Positions 1 through 5,800 of a DNA stretch of 9,726 nucleotides are shown in pieces. The stretch lies in assembly GCA_900541195.1 (NCBI GenBank), contig UQIY01000061.1:1-9726 (forward strand), in the 5' to 3' direction. Numbering within the stretch: the stretch's first letter is position 1; each line of letters starts with the position of its first letter. The notes beneath the pieces are model-generated. The model saw only the letters and a list, made by a program, of their open reading frames with translations. It made no database searches and had not been told where the DNA came from. Made by a program: the position numbers and the translations under genes. Source of the DNA: an uncultured Collinsella sp. GTDB taxonomy: Bacteria; Actinomycetota; Coriobacteriia; Coriobacteriales; Coriobacteriaceae.

Positions 1-86
1 GTCATGCCGCCGAAGTTGAAAGGCAGATTGCCGCTCTGGCGGGCTTGCAGCGTCGAGCAGTTACGCGGTTCGTAGAACCGCGTAAC
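1..86. repeat. Partial copy of intergenic repeat module (palindrome right arm plus 3' hairpin)
   Basis: Positions 1-59 align without gaps to 3889-3947; about 53 of 59 bases agree by eye, and 52 of the first 54. The next 27 bases form a hairpin equivalent to 3948-3975. Only the right arm of the larger 115-bp palindrome at 3828-3942 is present, because the window begins at the point corresponding to the palindrome apex. No protein is supported here. The module lies immediately 3' of the minus-strand lipoprotein gene. Confidence 0.85.
60..86 (-). terminator. Hairpin abutting the lipoprotein stop codon
   Basis: A perfect 12-bp inverted repeat (60-71 with 75-86) encloses a 3-base loop. It begins 3 bases after the TAG stop of the minus-strand lipoprotein gene. 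No T-run follows on the minus strand, so it is not a textbook intrinsic terminator; a 3'-end processing or stabilising hairpin is equally possible. An equivalent hairpin sits at the same 3-base distance after the pyrE stop (3948-3975), with two compensatory base-pair changes. Confidence 0.6.
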
Positions 87-89
87 CCC

Positions 90-647
90 CTAGCTCATCA
101 TCGCATTCATCATCTCGGTGGTTGCGGAATCGTCGGCAGACCACTCGTTATCCTCGTTGGCGGAATACTTAAAGGTGACCTTGGTGTCCTTGGTCTTAGC
201 GGCCTTGGTCACGTCGACCATGACCTGGCCGGCCATCTTGTACAGGTCGTCCTCGGAAGGCATCGTATCGAGTGCGGCGACCTTCTCCTGATACTGGGTG
301 GCGAAATCTTCGACGATCTTGTTCATGGACTTGCAGGTGATGGTAACCTCGGCGGTCGCGGTGCCCTTGTCCTCATCGACCGTCACATCACCGATCTTGT
401 AATCAAAGCCCTCGAGATAGCTCTTGGCGTACTCCTTGGGATCGATGCCCAGTTGCTCAAACTCGTCGCCCGAAGCCTCTTCCAGACCGGAGAGGAAATC
501 ATCGCCGCCGTTCTTGATCTCGTCAAACTGGCTCGTAAGGTCGTTGGTGATGAGCTCTTCCACCGAAGGCCCTCCGCAGCCGGAAAGCAAAACCACGCAC
601 GCGACCAGGGCGGCCATCAGAGGCGCAAGCAGCAGCTTCTTTTTCAT
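90..647 (-). CDS. Putative lipoprotein of unknown function
   Basis: The gene encodes 185 residues. The start at 647 is chosen because a GGAGG ribosome binding site lies 6 bases upstream and the protein then opens with a clean lipoprotein signal: three lysines, a hydrophobic stretch (about residues 5-22) and the lipobox L21-S-G-C24. It should be exported, lipid-modified on C24 and anchored to the outer face of the membrane. The mature part is acidic and mostly helical in character (residues 29-90), followed by alternating beta-like segments (about 95-115 and 155-165). I do not recognise a named domain; small Gram-positive lipoproteins with a DUF-type fold are the nearest impression. It is transcribed in the same direction as the EIIA gene, but the strong terminator between them indicates a separate transcript. 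A repeat-associated hairpin starts 3 bases after its stop codon. Confidence 0.85.
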   Translation of the reverse strand: MKKKLLLAPLMAALVACVVLLSGCGGPSVEELITNDLTSQFDEIKNGGDDFLSGLEEASGDEFEQLGIDPKEYAKSYLEGFDYKIGDVTVDEDKGTATAEVTITCKSMNKIVEDFATQYQEKVAALDTMPSEDDLYKMAGQVMVDVTKAAKTKDTKVTFKYSANEDNEWSADDSATTEMMNAMMS

Positions 648-709
648 GACATTCCTCCAAACAAGCGGCGCCGCGTTCCCTGCGCAGCGCACGTCGTAAC
701 AGCAAGTCC

Positions 710-715
710 ATATTA
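710..715 (-). promoter_or_regulatory. Possible -10 element for the lipoprotein gene
   Basis: On the minus strand this reads TAATAT, about 63 bases before the start codon, in an otherwise GC-rich leader. No convincing -35 lies 16-18 bases upstream, so this is only a candidate. The same intergenic region (648-824) also holds two short GC-rich inverted repeats, at 732-752 and 766-782. Confidence 0.25.
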
Positions 716-824
716 GCGGCCCGGCCCAACCCCCTGCGTCGCAAAAGCGCAGGCGGCTCAATTTGACGGGCGAATGGCCCGTAAAACAAGCCCCCTGCAA
801 TAAAATGCACCTGTTTAGCCTATT

Positions 825-857
825 AAAAAAGGGTGGCCGGATAACCCGGCCACCCTT
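825..857 (-). terminator. Intrinsic terminator of the EIIA gene
   Basis: A perfect 12-bp stem (829-840 with 846-857) with a 5-base loop is followed on the minus strand by six T residues (830-825). It lies 23 bases downstream of the EIIA stop codon. This is a classical Rho-independent terminator and separates the EIIA transcript from the lipoprotein gene. Confidence 0.93.
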
Positions 858-880
858 GCACATCCTTATGTTGCCGCAGA

Positions 881-1417
881 CTACTTGCGGACGACCTTAA
901 CGATGGCGTCACCGGCGGCGACGGCAGACTCGGCCTCGACGGCGAGCTCGACGTCGGCGAACTCGGCGGTGTTGGACACGGCCACGACGACGCAGTCCTT
1001 GTAACCGGCGGCAGCGATCTTGGCGCGGTCGATCTTGAGTATGGGCTGGCCGGCCTTCACGACGTCGTCGGCCTTGACGAAGCCCTCGAAGCCGTCACCG
1101 TTCATGTTGACGGTATCGACGCCAACGTGCACCAGAACCTCGATGCCGCTATCGGACTGCAGGCCCACGGCGTGACCCATGGTGACGGTCACCTTGCCGT
1201 CGCAGGGGGCATAGACCAGGTCGTCCTCGGGCCACACAGCGCAGCCCTTGCCCAGAACCTCGCCACCAAAGACGGGATCGGGCACGTCGGCCATCTTGAT
1301 GACCTTGCCCGTGACAGGCGAGCACAGCACGTCGGCGCCAGCAGAAGCAGAGATGGAGGCCGGAGCAGCAGCTGCCGCGGGCTCAGCCTTCTTCTTAAAC
1401 ATGTCAAACAGACCCAT
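881..1417 (-). CDS. crr: PTS glucose-family enzyme IIA component
   Basis: The gene encodes 178 residues, close to the 160-170 of stand-alone IIA-Glc proteins. This protein accepts phosphate from HPr and passes it to a IIB domain for sugar uptake; it is cytoplasmic. The family signature is plain: LVHVGVDTV with the phospho-accepting H97, and the second active-site histidine H82 in GHAVG. The 15-residue spacing is the same as H75/H90 of E. coli IIA-Glc. Residues 29-178 form the beta-sandwich domain; residues 8-27 are an Ala-rich tail. The start at 1417 is preferred over the in-frame ATG at 1456 because AGAGGAG stands correctly before it. The gene has its own promoter and terminator. No IIBC permease is in the window, so the sugar is unknown; the symbol reflects family membership only. 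Confidence 0.92.
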   Translation of the reverse strand: MGLFDMFKKKAEPAAAAAPASISASAGADVLCSPVTGKVIKMADVPDPVFGGEVLGKGCAVWPEDDLVYAPCDGKVTVTMGHAVGLQSDSGIEVLVHVGVDTVNMNGDGFEGFVKADDVVKAGQPILKIDRAKIAAAGYKDCVVVAVSNTAEFADVELAVEAESAVAAGDAIVKVVRK

Positions 1418-1466
1418 ATGTTTTCTCCTCTTGATTAAGCGCAACGTTATGCGCATGCCTATGGTG

Positions 1467-1495
1467 ATTATAGTGCCAAATGATCAAATTGCTAA
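1467..1495 (-). promoter_or_regulatory. Sigma-70 type promoter of the EIIA gene
   Basis: On the minus strand a perfect TATAAT (1472-1467) is preceded by TTAGCA (1495-1490) with an exact 17-base spacer. Transcription would begin around 1460, giving a leader of roughly 40 bases before the EIIA start. It faces away from the truncated SIS-domain gene. Confidence 0.75.
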
Positions 1496-1592
1496 GGTGA
1501 GGGCTCGAATCGCAAGCCCTTCCCGGTAGCGCTCTTGGGATGAGCATCTCCTTTGCATCGCGGGTCGATAAGCTGAGTATCGCCTGCAGGTT

Positions 1593-2156
1593 ATGGAGCG
1601 CATGGAGGGGCTCTACCAGACCACGCTGGCCGAAACGCAGGAGCTGCTCGACCCCACGCAGCTTGACCACGCCGCCAAGCTCATCGCGAACGCCCGACAG
1701 GTCGACATCTACACAGGCTCGCACAACCTCTATCCAGCGGGAATGTTCCGCGATCGCTTGCTCTCCGCCGGTAAAAGCGCGACGTGCCACGACGGTGGCG
1801 AGGCCCAGGTGCGTACAGCGCTCGCCTCGGGCACCGACCATGTGGCGATCGTCATCTCCTACAGCGGCCTTGCGCCCAACCTCAAGGACATCTTGCCGAT
1901 CCTCAGCAGTCGGCATGTCCCGGTCATCGTCATCGGCACGCCTTATTGCGCGCGCATTCAGCCTGGCTTTGCCGCCTACCTTACGGTGAGTGACCACGAG
2001 AGCATGACGCATCGCATCACGCAGTTCGCGAGCCACATCGCCGTGCAATACGTGCTCGATTCGCTTTACAGCAGCTACTTCGCCAAAGACTACGCCCACT
2101 GCTCCGAATTCCTGGAGCGCTCGTTCCCCTACACCCGCCTGCCCGGGCTCAAGTAG
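1593..2156 (+). pseudogene. 5'-truncated MurR/RpiR-family regulator (SIS domain only)
   Basis: The reading frame of 187 residues matches only the C-terminal half of RpiR-type sugar-phosphate regulators, which normally run to about 280 residues with an N-terminal helix-turn-helix. The SIS sugar-phosphate isomerase fold occupies about residues 25-155; its phosphate-binding signature is visible as VISYSG (87-92) followed by PVIVIG (110-115). Codons just upstream of the first ATG (1572-1592) read A-E-Y-R-L-Q-V, which looks like the linker that follows an RpiR HTH, but an in-frame TAA at 1569-1571 blocks extension and no HTH is seen in any frame of 1418-1570. No good ribosome binding site precedes 1593; GGAG before the ATG at 1602 is very close. 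A short SIS protein could still be made, but DNA binding is lost. It is divergent from EIIA, the usual place for a PTS regulator. Confidence 0.7.
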
Positions 2157-2158
2157 CG

Positions 2159-2255
2159 ACGAGCGTGGATTTTCGGACGCATATCTAACGAGCGTGGATA
2201 ATCTCCCACTTTGAGCCCGCACACAGGCCAAAACCGGGAGATTATCCACGCTCGT
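2159..2255. repeat. 97-bp hairpin repeat, copy A (left of Fic)
   Basis: This is one of two 97-bp direct copies, about 88 of 97 positions identical by eye to 3640-3736. Each contains the 12-mer ACGAGCGTGGAT twice in direct orientation (2159, 2188) and once inverted at the end. Positions 2188-2207 and 2236-2255 form a perfect 20-bp inverted repeat around a 28-base loop, so a long hairpin can form on either strand. It starts 2 bases after the stop codon of the SIS-domain gene. There is no coding content. Confidence 0.9.
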
Positions 2256-2314
2256 GTTGAATGATCCATTTTCCTCTGCGCCCGAGGGACCACTCGACCA
2301 CCTTGCACCAAAGC

Positions 2315-2416
2315 AATAACGACTTCTCGTCATTAGATTATTCAAATCGACTCTAATAACTATTTTCGCCATAAACTCGTTATTAGAATTGATATGATTA
2401 GCCTAATAACGAGTTT
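2315..2416 (+). promoter_or_regulatory. AT-rich promoter region of fic with repeated palindromic half-sites
   Basis: This stretch is far more AT-rich than its surroundings. It carries variants of the half-site CTAATAACGAG: AATAACGA at 2315-2322, TCGTCATTAG at 2327-2336, CTAATAAC at 2353-2360, CTCGTTATTAG at 2376-2386 and CTAATAACGAG at 2403-2413. The last two form a perfect 14-bp inverted repeat (2373-2386 with 2403-2416) around 16 bases. The first two form an 8-bp inverted repeat with one mismatch. A -10-like TATGAT lies at 2393-2398, inside the palindrome spacer. The layout suggests a repressor operator over the promoter, perhaps bound by the winged helix of Fic itself; that last step is inference. 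Confidence 0.65.
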
Positions 2417-2432
2417 CCGGCACTAAAGATAT

Positions 2433-2438
2433 GGAGGG
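2433..2438 (+). promoter_or_regulatory. Ribosome binding site that decides the fic start
   Basis: GGAGGG lies 4 bases before the ATG at 2443. The earlier in-frame ATG at 2431 overlaps this site and has no Shine-Dalgarno of its own, so 2443 is the better start. Confidence 0.7.
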
Positions 2439-2442
2439 CGCG

Positions 2443-3615
2443 ATGCAAATCGAGGAGAACGGCCAGGGAACGCTCCGCAATAATCTATCGGGGAAATTGG
2501 CTTACTATTCGTTTTTGCCAACGCCCTTGCAATCATTGAGGCAGCTAAACCTCACTGAGGAAACCTATCGCACGCTTTCCACATGCTCACGAAAGCTTGG
2601 AGAGCTTGAAGGCATGCTCTACTTTGTTCCCAACGCCGACATGTATCTGACAATGTATGTGCGCAAAGAAGCACTCCTTTCTTCGCAAATTGAGGGAACC
2701 CAGTGCACGTTTGACGACCTACTTAGTCCATCGCAAACCCAACTCCATCATAAAGATGTCGCAGATGTCGTGAATTATGTCCGTGCTGTCGACCGCGGCG
2801 TAGAACTGCTCAAAAAGATGCCCTTGTGTACGAGGCTTCTCAGGCAGGTTCATGCGGTCCTGCTGGACGGAGTGCGCGGAACGGAGAAGAATCCAGGCGA
2901 GCTGCGCTCCTCACAAAACTGGATTGGCCCTTCAGGCTGCACCATTGCAACTGCATCGTTCGTCCCTCCAAACATTGAAGATTTGAGCAACACGCTCCAG
3001 GACCTCGAACGATTTATCAATGAGCCTCAAGTCGAAATGGATCCGATCGTGCGGGCGGCGCTCGTCCATTACCAATTTGAAACTGCCCATCCATTCCTAG
3101 ACGGAAATGGTCGCCTGGGCAGGCTTCTCATTACACTTATGCTCATCAATGATGGCGTTCTTCATTCTTGCTTGTTCTATCCATCGTTCCAGTTCAAGAA
3201 AAATCGAAGCGAGTACTACCGACAACTCACATCCGTAAGGGAACGAGGAACTTACGAGGAATGGATAGAGTTTTTCTGCGCCAGTCTTCTTGAGAGTGCG
3301 AAGGACTCGGTAGGGTCTTTAAAGAGTCTTGTTGATCTCCACAACCGTTCGACGGCAGCTATTACCGAAAATCTCGGAAGGACTGCCGCAAACGGACAAA
3401 GGCTGCTGAGCCTTCTTGAAGAGCATCCCATCCTCGACACCGCATTTATCGCTGCCCGACTCGATATCGGTAGGAGCACCGCGAGCTCGCTCGTCAAATC
3501 ATTTGAAGAATTGGGTATCCTCCGTCCACTCGACGAGTCAAGACAGAGATACCGACAGTACGGGTATGAAGAGTATCTTTCGATTCTCAGGAAAGACGCT
3601 GAGCCGATTAGATAG
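2443..3615 (+). CDS. Fic family protein (SoFic-like AMP transferase with C-terminal winged helix)
   Basis: The gene encodes 390 residues (394 if started at 2431). Fic enzymes transfer AMP from ATP to hydroxyl side chains of target proteins. Numbered from 2443, the order is a Fic_N region (about 15-95), the Fic core (about 105-245) and a helix-turn-helix / winged helix (about 315-370). The catalytic motif is intact: H216-P-F-L-D-G-N-G-R224-L-G-R. The N-terminal inhibitory motif S80-x-x-x-E84-G fits class II Fic proteins, which hold themselves inactive in cis, so no partner antitoxin is needed and none is seen. QNWIG at 158-162 fits the substrate-side region. Length and layout resemble Shewanella SoFic. 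The gene is clearly lower in GC than its neighbours, is flanked by 97-bp direct repeats, and has a palindrome-rich promoter. Acquisition by transfer is likely. The protein target is unknown. Confidence 0.93.
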   Translation: MQIEENGQGTLRNNLSGKLAYYSFLPTPLQSLRQLNLTEETYRTLSTCSRKLGELEGMLYFVPNADMYLTMYVRKEALLSSQIEGTQCTFDDLLSPSQTQLHHKDVADVVNYVRAVDRGVELLKKMPLCTRLLRQVHAVLLDGVRGTEKNPGELRSSQNWIGPSGCTIATASFVPPNIEDLSNTLQDLERFINEPQVEMDPIVRAALVHYQFETAHPFLDGNGRLGRLLITLMLINDGVLHSCLFYPSFQFKKNRSEYYRQLTSVRERGTYEEWIEFFCASLLESAKDSVGSLKSLVDLHNRSTAAITENLGRTAANGQRLLSLLEEHPILDTAFIAARLDIGRSTASSLVKSFEELGILRPLDESRQRYRQYGYEEYLSILRKDAEPIR

Positions 3616-3639
3616 GCACCGCAGCCCAGCCATATTAAA

Positions 3640-3736
3640 ACGAGCGTGGATTTTTGGACGCTTATCTAACGAGCGTGGATAATCTCCCACTTTGAGTCCA
3701 CACGGGGGCCAAAAACGGGAGATTATCCACGCTCAT
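3640..3736. repeat. 97-bp hairpin repeat, copy B (right of Fic)
   Basis: This is the second direct copy of the element at 2159-2255, the same length with about nine substitutions and no gaps. Its perfect inverted repeat is 18 bp (3671-3688 with 3717-3734). The two direct copies of the 12-mer core start at 3640 and 3669. It begins 24 bases after the Fic stop codon and could act as a 3'-end hairpin for fic, although no T-run follows. Confidence 0.9.
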
Positions 3737-3750
3737 TTTGCGGGTAGTCG

Positions 3751-3765
3751 TTGGGAGTGTCCCAA
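3751..3765. repeat. Short inverted repeat in the intergenic spacer
   Basis: TTGGGA and TCCCAA face each other around GTG. It is followed at 3784-3793 by ACGTCCCCAA, a 10-mer that recurs at 5664-5673 next to the truncated ROK gene, where TGTCCCA is also nearby (5697-5703; here 3758-3764). This may be debris of another dispersed intergenic repeat family; it has no coding content. Confidence 0.4.
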
Positions 3766-3827
3766 GGTGCCGGCAGAAAAGGAACGTCCCCAAGTGCCAA
3801 CAACGGCGACGCCGATGTTATGGCAAC

Positions 3828-3942
3828 GACAGCGAAAACCCGCCAGAGCGAGCAAGGTGCCTTGAAACGAGGCGGCATTGACCTTCTGGTCATGCCGCCG
3901 CAGTTGAAAGGCAGATTGCCGCTCTGGCGGGTTTGCAGCGTC
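3828..3942. repeat. 115-bp imperfect palindrome (REP/MITE-like element)
   Basis: Outer arms 3836-3850 and 3920-3934 are perfectly complementary over 15 bp. Inner arms 3871-3883 and 3888-3899 pair over 12 bp with one bulge around a TTCT apex. The intervening segments (about 3852-3863 and 3907-3919) also pair partly. The whole element can fold into one long hairpin. Its right half occurs again at 1-59. No transposase or believable ORF lies inside. It and the neighbouring repeats account for the whole 3616-3978 gap between fic and pyrE, in which I see no gene. Confidence 0.85.
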
Positions 3943-3947
3943 AACTG

Positions 3948-3975
3948 GTTACGCGGGTTGGTAAACCCGCGTAAC
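3948..3975 (-). terminator. Hairpin abutting the pyrE stop codon
   Basis: A perfect 12-bp stem (3948-3959 with 3964-3975) with a 4-base loop lies 3 bases after the pyrE stop. Compared with the hairpin at 60-86, two base pairs have changed on both sides (T-A to G-C and C-G to T-A), so pairing has been kept. No T-run follows, so termination by itself is uncertain. Confidence 0.6.
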
Positions 3976-3978
3976 TAC

Positions 3979-4662
3979 CTACTCCCGAGCTCCGTACTGC
4001 TCGTAGTAAGCGTCGATGGCGGCCTTGAGCTCGTCATCGATGACGACCTTGCCATCGATCTCGTGGTTGTAGAGGGTCTCGACGACCTCGGCCATGGAAA
4101 CGATGCTCGCGACGGGGAAACCGTACTTGGCCTCGATCTCCTTCTGTGCGGTGGTCACGCCGCCCTTGCCGACTTCCATGCGGTTGAGGGACACGATCAG
4201 ACCCTTGATTTCGACGTCGGCAGCAGCCTTAACCTTGGGATAGGTCTCGTCGATGGACTTGCCGCTGGTGGTGACATCCTCGACCATGACCACGCGGTCG
4301 CCGTCCTGGGGCTCATAGCCCAGCAGGTTGCCCTTGTCGGCGCCGTGGTCCTTGGCCTCCTTGCGGTCGCAGCAATACTTGACCTCCTTGCCGTACAGCT
4401 CGTGGTAGGCAATCGCGGTCACGACGGCCAGCGGAATACCCTTGTAGGCCGGTCCAAACAGCACATCAAAGTCGTCGCCAAAGTTATCGTGGATGGCCTG
4501 GGCGTAATACTCGCCCAGCTTCTTGAGCTGATAGCCCGTCACGTAGGCGCCGGCGTTCATAAAAAACGGGGACTGACGGCCGCTCTTGAGCGTAAAGCTG
4601 CCGAACTTAAGAACGTCGGACTCGACCATGAACTTGATGAACTCTTGCTTGTAAGCCTCCAT
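3979..4662 (-). CDS. pyrE: Orotate phosphoribosyltransferase
   Basis: The gene encodes 227 residues, a normal length for the family. The enzyme joins orotate and PRPP to give orotidine 5'-monophosphate, the fifth step of pyrimidine synthesis, in the cytoplasm. The PRPP-binding signature VVMVEDVTTSGKS is complete at residues 124-136. FTLKSGRQSPFF (23-34) forms the N-terminal substrate region, GPAYKGIPLA is at 70-79, and the mobile-loop lysine region is RKEAKDHG (100-107). The start at 4662 has AGAGGAG 5 bases upstream. It stands alone here: no pyrD, pyrK or pyrF is adjacent, which is unusual for Gram-positive pyrimidine operons but not unknown. I saw no convincing PyrR attenuator in the 190 bases upstream. 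A repeat hairpin follows the stop codon. Confidence 0.96.
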   Translation of the reverse strand: MEAYKQEFIKFMVESDVLKFGSFTLKSGRQSPFFMNAGAYVTGYQLKKLGEYYAQAIHDNFGDDFDVLFGPAYKGIPLAVVTAIAYHELYGKEVKYCCDRKEAKDHGADKGNLLGYEPQDGDRVVMVEDVTTSGKSIDETYPKVKAAADVEIKGLIVSLNRMEVGKGGVTTAQKEIEAKYGFPVASIVSMAEVVETLYNHEIDGKVVIDDELKAAIDAYYEQYGARE

Positions 4663-4851
4663 GCGGGCTCCTCTCGTAATCGCGTACGTGCCTTCCAGTT
4701 TAGCGCAGGCGAAGCGTCGATGCGGGCGCGCTTTGAGGCCACGGCATTCAGTAAAGGCTTTGTCAGGGGCAATGGTTTTCTGAACAATGGGGTTAACATG
4801 GCAAACTCCCTCATCAAGAATCCGAGCGGATTAAAAAGGGGTACGAGATTA
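4663..4851. other. pyrE upstream region, no gene supported
   Basis: Apart from the pyrE ribosome binding site this stretch has no clear promoter, attenuator or gene. On the minus strand a frame beginning at 4817 runs through it and on into pyrE out of frame; its sequence shows no recognisable domain. A TAAACT sequence about 30 bases upstream of pyrE could be a -10 but has no matching -35. Confidence 0.4.
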
Positions 4852-4891
4852 AACCGCCCCCATTTCCTGTGCTAAGGAAATGGGGGCGGTT
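4852..4891 (-). terminator. Strong 16-bp hairpin downstream of the ROK gene
   Basis: A perfect 16-bp inverted repeat (4852-4867 with 4876-4891) encloses an 8-base loop. On the minus strand it is followed by only TTTAAT, and on the plus strand by no T-run, so it best fits a terminator for the minus-strand ROK gene ending at 4935. It also shields pyrE from read-through. Confidence 0.7.
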
Positions 4892-4934
4892 CACGCCGGC
4901 CTTTATCTTTTTCGACAGCCTCGTTTGACTCGCG

Positions 4935-5657
4935 CTACACCAGGCGCATGGCCTCCTGGACAGCACCGTAAAGGTTGGCGTCGTTGCCGAGCTCGGCCAC
5001 CTTTATCTGCGGCACAGGAATGCCGGCAAGGGTCCCTTCGTAACCCGCGAGGGCCAGCGGCATCTGCGCACGCAGGGCATCGACGAGCTCGGGATGGCAC
5101 GAGATGCCGCCTGCGATCACAAAGACCTCGGGGTCGAGCACGGCCTGCAGGTTGATGAGCTGTCCGTCAAAGGCGCGAGCGTAGCGGTCGAGCGCGCGCT
5201 GCGCCGCCATGTCGCCATCCGCGATCCACTCAAAGACGCGGCGGCCGTCCACCGGAGAACCCGCAGGCAGGCCCTTCTCGGCAATGGCGGCATCACGGAG
5301 CGCACGCCAACCGCCCGAACCCGCAAAGGAGTTTTCCGTGCCCGCGGCAGTCGTGACATCGTTGCGCAAGAAGCTAAACTCCCCTGCAAAGCAGTGCGCG
5401 CCGCGCAGGACCTTGCCGTCGATGACGATACCGCCGCCGATACCCGTGCCAATAGCGAGCACCACGCCAAAACACGTCCCGCGCAGGGCGCCAGCCGCAT
5501 ACTCACCGAGTGCACAGCACTTACCGTCGTTATTGACGGCAACCGGCACCCCCAGCGCCTCGCGCATGATCTTTCCCAGCGGGCAGCCGTCCATAAACGT
5601 GAGCGCACCGCCGCGATGGATCGTTCCCGCGACGTCTCCCTCGTAGAGACCACTCAT
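4935..5657 (-). pseudogene. 5'-truncated ROK-family sugar kinase
   Basis: The frame gives 240 residues; ROK kinases usually have about 300 and begin with an ATP-binding DxGGT segment, which is absent. The rest is well preserved: the catalytic aspartate in VNND44GK, the nucleotide loop LAIGTGIGGGIV (68-79), H88 and E93 in a GAHCFAGEFSF segment, and VFVIAGGIS (178-186). There is no CxCGxxGC zinc motif, as in the beta-glucoside-kinase-like ROK branch. A TAA codon sits directly before the ATG at 5657, and beyond it the sequence turns into repeat-like intergenic DNA, so roughly 60-80 residues are missing. Without the first ATP-binding lobe the product is unlikely to be an active kinase. An alternative is an assembly joint at the repeat. 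It is followed by the hairpin at 4852-4891. Confidence 0.72.
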
Positions 5658-5800
5658 TTAAGTACGTCCCCAATGACCAGTCAAAAATGGGCCATCTGTC
5701 CCAGTTGTAGAGACTCGTTGAGCCGTCTGGGTATCGTGAAAGATCGCGCACTCCCCCATCATCAAAAGTGACACACGCTACCTGTTGATGGGAGGCAGCC

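Noticed and set aside
45..716. Plus-strand ORF of 223 codons over the first lipoprotein
   Set aside because: It is antisense to a protein with a clear lipobox and ribosome binding site and begins in the 3' hairpin.
1404..2372. Minus-strand ORF of 322 codons across the SIS gene
   Set aside because: It is an antisense shadow: it overlaps the EIIA start, runs opposite the recognisable SIS domain, and shows no domain of its own.
2257..2442. A small antitoxin gene upstream of fic, as in Fic/antitoxin pairs
   Set aside because: No ORF with a ribosome binding site is present, and the Fic protein already carries the S-x-x-x-E-G inhibitory motif within itself.
2159..3736. CRISPR array or integron attC sites
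   Set aside because: There are only two copies of the 97-bp unit, separated by a full gene rather than short spacers; no cas genes or integrase are present. The repeated 12-mer inside each copy is part of the hairpin structure.
4557..4817. Small 86-codon minus-strand gene upstream of pyrE
   Set aside because: It runs into pyrE in another frame for a third of its length, has no recognisable domain, and its start lacks a proper ribosome binding site.
4663..4851. PyrR-type attenuator in the pyrE leader
   Set aside because: No terminator/antiterminator pair or PyrR binding-loop consensus could be seen between the 4852-4891 hairpin and the pyrE start.
3751..4875. Plus-strand ORF of 374 codons across pyrE
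   Set aside because: It runs antisense to a complete pyrE and begins inside the palindromic repeats; its leucine/valine/aspartate-rich content is the usual complement of a GC-rich gene.
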